In this document: positions 1 to 7,953 of the stretch, one piece after another
Position numbering within the stretch: position 1 is the stretch's first letter
Layout of the letters: the number at the start of each line of letters is the position of its first letter
Assembly: GCF_900496995.4 (NCBI RefSeq)
Contig: NC_044009.1
Coordinates: forward strand, 51,090,505-51,154,504
Length of the DNA: 64,000 bases
Source: Aquila chrysaetos chrysaetos
Lineage: Eukaryota; Chordata; Aves; Accipitriformes; Accipitridae
Direction of reading: 5' to 3'
The notes under the pieces: generated by a model
Told to the model about the DNA's origin: nothing
The model's input: the letters and a program-made list of their open reading frames with translations, nothing else
Databases searched by the model: none
Position numbers and translations under genes: made by a program

Positions 1-452
1 ATTAAAGTATATAACACTTAAGTTAGATGTCATTTGTTCACATGCCTCAACTAAAAAGAGTGCTTTTAAAATACAAAACCTACACTTGTAAATTATAACT
101 ACCATACAATACTCTGCCTCCTAGGAATTGAGGTCACAATTTTTTTTGGGTGTTTTCTGTGTTTTTGTCAGCTACACATGAAGCTATTCTATTTTACAAA
201 ATCCCTAGGAACTCAGCATTTGAAAAATTCCAGAAGATTATTAGGAAAGCAGTTTCTTCATATTGTCATTCAACAGAATTAGCTCACAAGAAGTCCTAGA
301 ATGTTTTGAAATTATGTGTAAACAATTAGCAATTCTCTCTTTAAAAAGAGGCAGAGATGAAAATTTAGCTCCAAAAGCTCCCAGGACTTCAGCAAGGTTA
401 TCTACCTCATGCTTAATTTAACCCTGTATCAACTTTTAATACATGTTTATAC
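1..452 (-). other. ORC4: ORC4 intron 4 (partial)
   Basis: AT-rich intronic DNA downstream of exon 4. I searched the minus strand for the next expected ORC4 exon and did not find it. No repeat family is recognisable. Confidence 0.75.
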
Positions 453-543
453 CGCAGTCTTTCCTGATCCTCGGGGTCCAATAATGAGGGCAGAATTACT
501 TTCTCCATGCACTATAGTTCGTTTCAGCAGTTCCAGCAGATGC
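453..543 (-). CDS. ORC4: ORC4 exon 4 with Walker A motif
   Basis: This 91-nt exon follows an acceptor TTGTCAACACAG and ends at the donor GCG|GTATAA (453/452). It completes Arg45 and encodes residues 46-75. It contains [21 protein letters not shown] followed directly by the P-loop GPRGSGKT, with Lys73 and Thr74 as the nucleotide-binding residues. The exon ends in phase 0 after the alanine at position 75. The next exon, which should begin with the LINHALKEL-like helix, is not found in positions 1-450 and must lie beyond the left edge. Confidence 0.94.
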
Positions 544-3500
544 CTGTGTTGACAACAGCAATATGTTAAAAAACTTCAAACCAGGCAACATTCACTGAAA
601 TCATGGAAAATTCAGAAAATCTTTAGGACATAAGAGATAACTTGATACATTTCAACTTGCTCTCAGAGCCAACACTCAGGGCATGCAAAATGTAATACAA
701 TAAAGTACAAAAGGCTGAGTGATCAGCTCTCAAAATATTTTAAAATAGTAAAACATGCAGAAGTCAGGAGTATTACTAATCCATAAAGTTCTACAATTCT
801 CCGCCATGAAAGGACAGACTTCATTTTTTTTTTATTTTTTTTTTTTTAAGAAAGAAACGAGATTGGTTTCTGTGATACCACTATAGCTCACAAAAAAGGA
901 AGACTGGCAAACATCTTGAAGGAAATCTTGACACCAGTAAAAATTAATAATTTAGTGGAATATATTAATTTTGACAATCTTCATAAAACTGAATATATGC
1001 TAAATTTAGGCATTCAAAGCTTGTAAATGCTAACAGCAATACTGAACTTCAATTTCACATTCTATTCCCACCCAAAAGAAGGAAAAAAAGAGCAACTCTA
1101 AATTACCTTCAGCTAGAGTTATTACCTAGTACCACATTTAAAGTACTTGTAACGACTACTGACACTTCCAATTCCCAAATGTTTACAAATGCATACATTT
1201 CATATGCTTTTTTTTTTTTTTTTGCTTAGAATAAACATCATGGAATCGCTTCTACAGAAGTGACAGAGTCATCATGGAACAGCTGTAGCAAATGCATGTG
1301 GTTTTATTCACTACCTGAGAGCTAACTACAGCCAAGAGCCCCGATACATCTTGGGAAAGAAAAACTAAGAGCTGGGAAGTTCATAGTGTTTTCTCTCCAG
1401 CATAATTCATCAACAGTGGCATATTAAGTAGAAGACAGTCTGTAAACTGTTTTTCAGAATTCCAATATAAAGAGGAGAGACTTGTTTTGTAGAATACTAA
1501 CATCATAGAAATACATTTTCTCACAACAATAAACACATCTGTGAGCTCTGCATGTATATCACACTACCCTTGAACAACAGAAATGGTATTTTCCTTCCTG
1601 TAAGGGAAAGGAAACTAATGTTCACATCAGGCGATTCAACTCACATAAAAATGGATTGTTTAAAACAAGTTCTTCAGATACACATTTGTTATTTTCAGAA
1701 TTTGACCTACATCTGTAAAAGGATTAGTATATTATTGTCACAATAGGTCCCTTCTTCCTAACTCTAATCTCTGCATTGGATGAACCCAAGAAGTAGGTTG
1801 TTTTAAATATGGGTCTCTACTTAAAGAAACACAATGTTGGCGCCCAAGGTTTAAGACTTACTTTTACCACAGTTACCAATAAACAGGCGAAAAATCTGAA
1901 GTAAAAATAAAAATTCGCAACAAGAGAATTTAACATTTTGCTTGGTCGGGTCATTAAACATAGCCTTAGAATATGCACTAAAAGTATCTTTCAGGCTCAA
2001 AAAAAAGCGTTTCAGGAATTACATATTTGAAACAAGGACAACAAGTCCAAAACTCAGAGCCTGACAAAACGGTTGTATAAAAACTCTTAAACTGAGGCAA
2101 ACAATTTTTAGAAGCATTGTGCTGCAAGTCATTTAAGCCTGTATAATTTAGAAAAGCAGAGGCAGCAGAAAATTCTGACTTCTGATTATTTTACTACTGT
2201 GGTTAAAGTAGAAATTACTTAGCATTTGAATCTGCTCACTTACCTGTACTGATGTTCAATCCCAAACAGTTTTCCAGTAGCACAACGGTGACAGAATCTT
2301 TCACGTAAAATTTTTTGCACCTACGGATATAACACAAGACAGGAAGAATGCTTGGTGCTTCAAACACCAGAACGTACCAATAATGTAACGCCTGCAGTAA
2401 AATATGCACGTTTCTGTGGTGTCACAACTACTCTGTAACATGTAAGCTTTAATTGTCATCAATGATATTGGGTCTTGAAAGTAAGAATGAAGTTGCAGTA
2501 GGCAGAATATTGAACAGACTCATTGTAGCAGAAAAGGGAAAATTCAATTCAGTGATAGCAATATATGTCTTTGGTCCCTTCTGCTACAGTTTCTTTCCTT
2601 CACCCCCCCAAAGGAATGTTATACTTGAACTACTGACCTAATTTTGGTGACATCTAATTCATAGTTCTAACTTACTGTGCAATACAGGCAAGAAAACATT
2701 TACCAGGTGACTTAAATAAAAAACAACCCACTTAGTTATTGCCCCGAATCCTCACTGAATACACTTTTTGCACCACTCACAAGAACACTGCAGCCTACAG
2801 CCTTCAAACATTAGAAAGTATCAAATTTACAGTTCCTGTGCAGATGCAGTTCAGTTTGGAAGGAGGACAGGAAGTAGTATGAAACTGAAGCTAATACATG
2901 GCTTACAAAGGATGGAATGAAGTCTGTCCAGCTTGCTTTTTAGATCAAGTTCTGAAGTCGTTCAAACTGCACAGTGAATACAGTTATTTTAACTATTAGT
3001 TTGGATGTTCTCCTTGGGGTATCTTTAGATATACATCTGCACCGACTTCTGTTTTCCACATTAAGAACTGTTACTTACAATTGTATCTTCAATTCCCAAA
3101 CAGCCAACCTTCAGCATCATAGCAGAATTCTTCCTACCACTTGACTAGCAGCACGCAGATAGGACAATCCCATTTTTTAAAAATTTACAGGACTCTATAC
3201 TACTACTTCTCCCCATCCCTCATTTAAGCTATCCTAAAATGCCTGCACGCTCCATCCTTTTATAACGCTTAGTGTCCAATTTAAGTGCTCATTGTCAAAG
3301 AATTTCAGAGATTAAATCGCAAACTGTTAATGAAGTGATTTTCCTTTAAAATCACCTTGCCTTTCAGTCTAAGTGAATGGCCATCTGACCTAAAAACTAA
3401 CTATATCATTATCATGCACATCTGTATCATTGGTTTTCCATTCTCTTAATCAGAGTTGGCTCATCTTCCCCCCACATGGTTTTTTCTCTACATTCTTCAG

Positions 3501-5280
3501 TTGCACCTCTTAACTGAGTCCTTTTTCATTTCTGCTGAATTCTAAAAAATAATGAAAATAAGTGCAGCATTCTATCCCAGGTAAACATATATGGAGACAA
3601 TACTGTACCATGAAGGATTTGTGCTTCTCTCATCTTAGGTAGCAGTTACTCATTCACACCCGTTTTAGCTGATCAGACAGTGTTCTGAGGTACGTTACTA
3701 ACAGGCTTTTAGTATCTTGAAGATACATCTTCTTCTAACGCTTAGCTGATTTATAATTTATGACGGAATTATCACCATCAGCTCTAGGCGTTTGGTTTAC
3801 AAATAAATACGTGTGGACGCACCTTTGTGTAGTACTCCTCAGCAAATCCAAATAATGGATAGAAAAACAATAAGAAAAATCTATTTTGCTAATAATTCCA
3901 CTTTATGAAAGGAATCCTTTTTTAATACGAGCTGTGCTCATATACCTGATTTTTCAGTACTCTTGTTGTTCTACTAAAGTCTTACTGATTTAATTTCCAG
4001 ATTTATTCTGTTTTAATGAACAGTCAGCATTGTCCATCCACAAGGGAAAAGGTTTTCCTCCTATAAAGGAATTTTATAGGTAAATGAGGGAAAGATATTA
4101 AAGTATAAGAAATCGCTGAACTAGAGGTAATTCACTACAAAATGCATCACAGGTTTTAAGTAGCCACTTTGAGAAAACAGAAGAAGAATAAAGCTTAAAA
4201 AAAAAAAACAAACAAACTGAAAACTGATTTGGCAGCTGCTGCCCTGCCTAATCTAGGCTGTTAAAAAAGTCACCTAGGTTCTAATTCACCCTACAGACTG
4301 GAATATAAAGAATCTGATTAGATAAAAATACATTTATGCAAATCTATTGCCACAAACAGCTGTGTCATGGTTTAACCCCAGCCAGCAACTAAGCACCACG
4401 CAGCCGCTCACTCACTCCCCCCCCCCACCCAGTGGGATGGGGGAGAAAATCGGGAAAAAGAAGCAAAACCCACGGGTTGAAATAAGAACAGTTTAATAGA
4501 ACAGAAAAGAAGAAACGAATAATGATAATGATGACACTAATAAAATGACAACAGCAGTAATGAAAGGATTGGAACGTACAAATGATGCGCAGTGCAATTG
4601 CTCACCACCCGCCGATTGACACCCAGCTAGTCCCCCAGCGGCGATTCCCCACCCCCACTCCCCAGTTCCTATACTGGATGTGACGTCCCATGGTCTGGAA
4701 TACCCTGTTGGCCAGTTTGGGTCAGGTGCCCTGGCTGTGTCCTGTGCCAACTTCTTGTGCCGTTCCAGCTTTCTCGCTGGCTGGGCACGAGAAGCTGAAA
4801 AATCCTTGACATTAGTCTAAACACTACTAGCAGCAACTGAAAACATCAGTGTTATCAACATTCTTCACATACTGAACTCAAAACATAGCACCGTACCAGC
4901 TACTAGGAAGACAGTTAACTCTATCCCAGCTGAAACTAGGACAAGCTGTAAAAGCGAAAGACCACCCTTTACCATTTTTATTAAGACTCCAAAAAGTAGA
5001 TCATTACCATAACACTTGAAGCAAACAAGCATCAGGAGAGAAGCTGGAAGAAATACGGAACATAAACAGAACAAAAACCATTTACAGCCCTAGAAATTAC
5101 ATCAAGTATCTGTGCATCCCCTTTTAACTGGTCTAGTAAAAAACTACAGAATGACATGGATGGCAGAGGATGGGAAAGTTCCGCAACTTAAAAACAAAGT
5201 CAGCTAATAAAGATGCTACTAACCTGCGAAATACATTCTCCATTTGCTCCACTGCTCTCCTTTGACTTGCGTTTACTCAT
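453..5280 (-). CDS. ORC4: ORC4, origin recognition complex subunit 4 (5' part of CDS, exons 2-4, continues beyond left edge)
   Basis: ORC4 is an AAA+ ATPase subunit of the nuclear origin recognition complex, which binds replication origins and helps load the MCM helicase. The coding sequence here is the join of 5280-5224, 2320-2244 and 543-453 on the minus strand. That gives 225 nt, or 75 codons, with no stop and with GT/AG borders at every junction. The order of landmarks matches vertebrate ORC4 as I remember it: an N-terminus starting MSKRKSK, then [10 protein letters not shown], then HLLELLKRT and [18 protein letters not shown], which contains the Walker A P-loop at residues 67-74. Vertebrate ORC4 has roughly 430 residues, so about a sixth is visible. 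The rest of the AAA+ domain and the winged-helix domain lie off the left edge. Identification rests on remembered family sequence, not on a search, but agreement in exon phase and residue numbering makes it very secure. Confidence 0.95.
544..2243 (-). other. ORC4: ORC4 intron 3
   Basis: A 1.7-kb AT-rich intron with T-rich runs on the plus strand near 824-847 and 1208-1223. No coding exon, RNA gene or recognisable mobile element is visible. The 64-codon plus-strand ORF at 1552 looks like a chance reading. Confidence 0.75.
2244..2320 (-). CDS. ORC4: ORC4 exon 3
   Basis: This 77-nt exon has an acceptor TATATCCGTAG before 2320 and a strong donor CAG|GTAAGT at 2244/2243. It encodes residues 20-44 plus two bases of codon 45. 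The conserved block [10 protein letters not shown] is immediately recognisable as ORC4. The following stretch [15 protein letters not shown] keeps the LFG core but is otherwise diverged from the mammalian sequence. The exon enters in phase 0 and leaves two bases over, which exon 4 completes to AGG (Arg45). The reading frame is open throughout. It belongs to the segment just N-terminal to the AAA+ core. Confidence 0.94.
2321..4362 (-). other. ORC4: ORC4 intron 2, part 3' of the solo LTR
   Basis: AT-rich intronic sequence between exon 3 and the solo LTR. It has an A-run at about 4198-4208 followed by an AAAC-type repeat. No gene or recognisable repeat is seen apart from the flanking LTR. Confidence 0.7.
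4358..4362. repeat. Target-site duplication AGCTG (left copy)
   Basis: Five bases immediately left of the LTR terminus TGTCATGG match the five bases immediately right of the other terminus (4944-4948). This marks the integration site. Confidence 0.8.
4363..4943 (-). mobile_element. Avian endogenous-retrovirus solo LTR, sense to ORC4, in intron 2
   Basis: On the minus strand the element begins TGTCCTAGTTTCAGCTGGG and ends GGTTAAACCATGACA, so it has the TG...CA termini of a retroviral LTR within the short inverted ends TGTC/GACA. It is 581 bp long and flanked on both sides by the 5-bp duplication AGCTG (4358-4362 and 4944-4948). This indicates an intact insertion reduced to a solo LTR. A TATTAAA-like polyadenylation signal lies about 130-150 bp before its 3' end, next to the conserved stretch that reads AACAGTTTAATAG on the plus strand. 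A C-run sits at about 4418-4426. This LTR type is common in many birds. A 5-bp duplication fits the ERVL-like class, but the family name is not certain without a repeat library. No internal retroviral gene is present. Confidence 0.88.
4944..4948. repeat. Target-site duplication AGCTG (right copy)
   Basis: This is an exact copy of 4358-4362, directly after the LTR end AGGACA on the plus strand. Confidence 0.8.
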
Positions 5281-5295
5281 TGCGGAACTTTTCAC
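5224..5295 (-). CDS. ORC4: ORC4 exon 2 (start codon exon; coding part 5280-5224)
   Basis: This 72-nt exon carries 15 nt of 5'UTR followed by 19 codons. The acceptor is a T-rich tract ending in AAAG just before 5295, and the donor reads CAG|GTTAGT at 5224/5223. The ATG at 5280-5278 has G at -3, an adequate initiation context. The encoded N-terminus begins [11 protein letters not shown] and ends ECISQ. It is basic and serine-rich, as in other vertebrate ORC4 proteins, which start MSxRKSK and share the EC-x-SQ end. The exon ends in phase 0. The middle of the peptide (ESSGANG) differs from the mammalian version I recall, as expected for a weakly constrained tail ahead of the AAA+ domain. Confidence 0.93.
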
Positions 5296-6768
5296 CTTTA
5301 AATAGGAAAAAAAAATATAAGTGTTATACTAAATTACTTTGTTTTCCAAATAATTGTTAGTCAGAAACTGTACTTAAGATGTTAGTAAACTAAATTTAGT
5401 ACAACACGCACAAGGCAGTTGCTCAGTCATAAGAGCTTAAGTTGTAATGAACATTGTTTCTTAACTGATGAAGATGTATTGGTTCACCTTACTAGTACAA
5501 AAAAAAAAAACAAACAAATGACTGAAGCAGTTTTAGTTCATTTCTGATTAGATGAAATCCACGTTTACATACAACTCCTGAACAGCATTTGCTTTAGGCT
5601 GCTTTTCAATGCAATGCAAACAGTACCTAATGCAACCGATACGAAAGTTTTTCTTCAAGTTTTCTTCCAAGCTTTTCTAGCAAGTTCTTAATGGCAACGA
5701 TGACATTGACAAGTCTGCGAACGACATATGAAGTTCCATGAAGACAGCACAGCTGCACACAAGCTGACCTCGCACAGAACCAGGAGCGTCACAGCTGGTA
5801 CATTTACACTTCAGACACATTATTGCGAACAGACGAATCGATAGTCTTCAACTAAGCTGTACTAACAAGTGGCATTTGTACACCTTCTCCTCTGACCAAC
5901 CACCAAGCCCAATTTGTTCGTTTTAATTGCATTGAAAAGAGTTTGGAACAATGTATTTATGCTTCCGCAGCTGGAACAAGCTACAGGAGCATGGTAACAC
6001 GTTAAGTCACGACAACTGAGTTTTTATAGGAACAATTAGCTATCCGTGTTTATACTGCTGCAGCTCATAACAATAACCACAGATAAGCAGCACGAGTAAA
6101 AAACAATCCTCCCTCTTTGTGCCAACGGAAAGCTTCCCAGACTTGCTCCACAACCATTTATGCTTATTTTAGCACAGTCGTTCCCCTCTTCTCCCAGTCT
6201 TGCTCCTTCTGTTGCAAGGCCCGCACCGTTCAGTCCCCTGGCACAGTAGCTATGCCTGCGAAGGACGAGACCGGCTGCTAAAAAAAAAAAATATACATAG
6301 AAACGAAGCAGTCGTTGTGGACCCAGACCCAGAGGAGTGCGAGGCACGGGAACACAACGCTAGGGAAGCTGAACCGAAGCCGTTAGATTAATTGAACGGG
6401 AGCGCAATAACAACAGGACTACCGGACGAGGAGCTGTTTCCATCCGCGGCTCGCCAAGTTACACCGAAGCACCTCAGCCATCGAGTACCACCCACAGCCG
6501 CCGCTTCCAACCGAAAAATGCCCCCGGCCTCCCCGAGCTCCCCCGGGGTGCGGAGGGGGGTGTCTCTCCCGCCTCACCCCCCCGCGCCCGGAGGGACGCG
6601 CGGAAACGGCCTCCAGCCACCTCCCGGTGGGGCGGGCGGCCCGGAGACGCTGGCCTATACAGCAGCGTGCCAGCGGCAGCCGTTACTCCCCTCACACAAA
6701 CCAAATCCCCGGGCGGGGGACGCCGCATCCCCCGTCGCGTCGCTCCTTCCCGCCACCGGGCGCCTCAC
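5296..6768 (-). other. ORC4: ORC4 intron 1 (inferred)
   Basis: Sequence between the exon 2 acceptor and the inferred exon 1 donor. It becomes progressively richer in CpG from about 6290 towards the promoter. No recognisable repeat is seen. Plus-strand ORFs starting at 6200 and 6392 are compositional. Confidence 0.55.
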
Positions 6769-6870
6769 CTCAGGCGGCGGCAGGCAGAAGCAGCAACGGC
6801 CGCTCTCGCGCCGCCGCCCACAGCTGCCGCGCTCCCGGCAGCGCCCGCGCCGCCCCCCTCACGTGACCGC
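6769..6870 (-). other. ORC4: Probable ORC4 exon 1 (non-coding 5'UTR); 5' end approximate
   Basis: Reading the minus strand out of the CpG island, the best splice donor upstream of exon 2 is CCTGAG|GTGAGG, whose last exonic base is 6769. The start at about 6870 is inferred only from the position of the TCACGTGA and ETS-type sites. The true transcription start could be anywhere in about 6800-7000. Nothing in this stretch would be translated before the ATG in exon 2. The donor choice is an inference, and other weak donors between 5300 and 6760 cannot be excluded without transcript data. Confidence 0.5.
6859..6866. promoter_or_regulatory. E-box TCACGTGA
   Basis: A perfect 8-bp palindrome with the CACGTG core, of the kind bound by USF, MITF/TFE and MYC-family proteins. 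It lies in the CpG island beside the inferred ORC4 start region. Binding is not shown. Confidence 0.5.
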
Positions 6871-6948
6871 CGGCTTTGCTTCTTCCTTCCCCCCCCCCCC
6901 CCCCCCGCTTCCTTTCATTTCCCTTCCCTTCTCCCCCAGCCGCCCCCT

Positions 6949-7010
6949 CACTTCCGCCCCGGCCTCTCCCCGCCACTTCCTTCCGCCCCGCCGCCGGATC
7001 TCCTTCCGGG
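6949..7010. promoter_or_regulatory. Cluster of ETS-family motifs
   Basis: CACTTCCGC at 6949-6957 is the complement of GCGGAAGTG, a near-consensus ETS/GABPA site. Further TTCCG cores follow at about 6980-6985 and 7003-7010 (CTTCCGGG). ETS sites are typical of bidirectional CpG-island promoters of housekeeping genes such as replication factors. Confidence 0.5.
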
Positions 7011-7119
7011 TGCGCGCGCGGCCCTGTGGGAAGGCACGTCCCTCCCTCCTCTCCCTCTCCCTTCTACCCCCCCCTCCCCTCCTCTCCCCTCCACCCCGCG
7101 GCCTCCCGAGCTCCCCCGG

Positions 7120-7131
7120 GGCGCATGCGCA
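7120..7131. promoter_or_regulatory. NRF1-type palindrome GGCGCATGCGCA
   Basis: The core GCGCATGCGC at 7121-7130 is the textbook NRF1 binding palindrome. It lies in the middle of the island between the two inferred first exons, where it could serve either direction. Confidence 0.6.
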
Positions 7132-7259
7132 GTGGCTGCCTCCCCTCTTCCTCCCCGGCAGCGCCGGAGCCCCCAGCAGCCGGAGCAGCAGCGAGCAGCG
7201 GCGGCGGCAGCAGCTGATGATGAGGAGGAGCGCGGGGGGGGGGGCGCGGGGGGGCCCGT

Positions 7260-7267
7260 TATTTATA
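7260..7267 (+). promoter_or_regulatory. TATA-like element TATTTATA
   Basis: An isolated AT-rich octamer, followed by CCGTTAAAGGG, stands in otherwise almost pure G/C sequence about 400 bp upstream of the MBD5 exon 1 donor. If it works as a TATA element, initiation would fall near 7290-7300. This is an inference from position. Confidence 0.35.
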
Positions 7268-7294
7268 CCGTTAAAGGGACAGGGCGCTCATTCC

Positions 7295-7664
7295 CCTCGG
7301 TATCGGCGCGGGGGCAAGGGGGGGCCGGTAGAGGCGCCCCGACTTTCTTCCCCCCCCCCCCTTCCTCCCCTACCCCCCCTTCCCTCCCTCCCCCCAGCCC
7401 GGCCGGAGGAGCCCGGGGAGTTTCTTCCTCCGTGTCTCCCGCTTCCCCCCCCCCCCCCCCCCCCCCCCCAAGCTCCCCACGGCTCCTCCTCGTCGTCGAT
7501 CGTCGGGGAGAGGCGGCCCCGGCGGGAGGCACCTCGGCGGGGGAGCGGCAGGCAGTTGGGCAGCCCCCGCGCTCCCCCTCCTCCCCCTTTATTACCCTTT
7601 GTGTGCGTCTCCGCCTAGCGCCGCTCCGGGGACGGCCGGGCGACCGGGGGGGGGGACCGCTGAG
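7295..7664 (+). other. MBD5: Probable MBD5 exon 1 (non-coding 5'UTR); 5' end approximate
   Basis: The 3' border is a near-perfect donor, CTGAG|GTGAGT, after 7664, at the downstream side of the CpG island on the strand opposite ORC4. The 5' border at about 7295 is a guess from the TATA-like element. MBD5 belongs to the MBD family, and its product is a chromatin protein associated with the PR-DUB (BAP1/ASXL) complex. Its mRNA is known to have several non-coding first exons spread over a very large region. The gene name rests on synteny with ORC4, since no MBD5 coding sequence is in the window. The exon holds a run of 25 C at 7445-7469. Confidence 0.55.
7445..7469. repeat. Poly(C) run of 25 within inferred MBD5 exon 1
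   Basis: Uninterrupted C homopolymer. Such runs are often mis-sized in assemblies and can form i-motif or G-quadruplex structures. Confidence 0.95.
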
Positions 7665-7669
7665 GTGAG

Positions 7670-7860
7670 TGTGGGGCGGCGGCGGCGGTGGTGGCGGTGG
7701 CGGGGGGGGGGGGGCGGTCGGTGGCGGCTGGTGGTGGCGGTGGGGCCGCCCGCTTGTTTACCTCAGGGGAGGGAGCGGGAAGGCGGCGGAGGGGGGGGGG
7801 GGGGGGGGCCCGGCGCTTGGCCGCGCTGGGCCGCGGGCGGGGGGGGGGGGGCGCCGGGTG
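7670..7860. repeat. G-rich, GGC/GGT-repeat tract downstream of MBD5 donor
   Basis: Almost every base is G or C, with a GGC/GGT-repeat section at about 7676-7702 and G runs at about 7702-7713, 7791-7808 and 7840-7851. The plus strand is strongly G-skewed immediately after the first exon. This is the opposite of the C-rich plus strand at 6880-7470. Confidence 0.9.
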
Positions 7861-7912
7861 CCCGCCTGTCACTTTCTGCCCCCTCACAGCAACGGGGGGG
7901 ATTCCCCCCCCC

Positions 7913-7953
7913 TCCCACCACCACCACCACACAAATACACACACACACACACC
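7913..7953. repeat. (CCA)n followed by (CA)n microsatellite
   Basis: A short CCA-repeat block runs into an ACAAATACACAC-type dinucleotide repeat at the edge of the CpG island. Confidence 0.85.

Noticed and set aside
4493..4750. 85-codon minus-strand ORF with a hydrophobic end
   Set aside because: It lies wholly inside the solo LTR, and the hydrophobic end is encoded by LTR U3/R sequence. It is not a retroviral gene.
6392..7618. 408-codon plus-strand ORF, with overlapping 333-codon ORF at 6667-7668
   Set aside because: Extremely proline-, serine- and arginine-rich because the CpG island is C-rich and poor in stop codons. Several frames on both strands are open at once, which is compositional. 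It also overlaps the inferred ORC4 exon 1 antisense.
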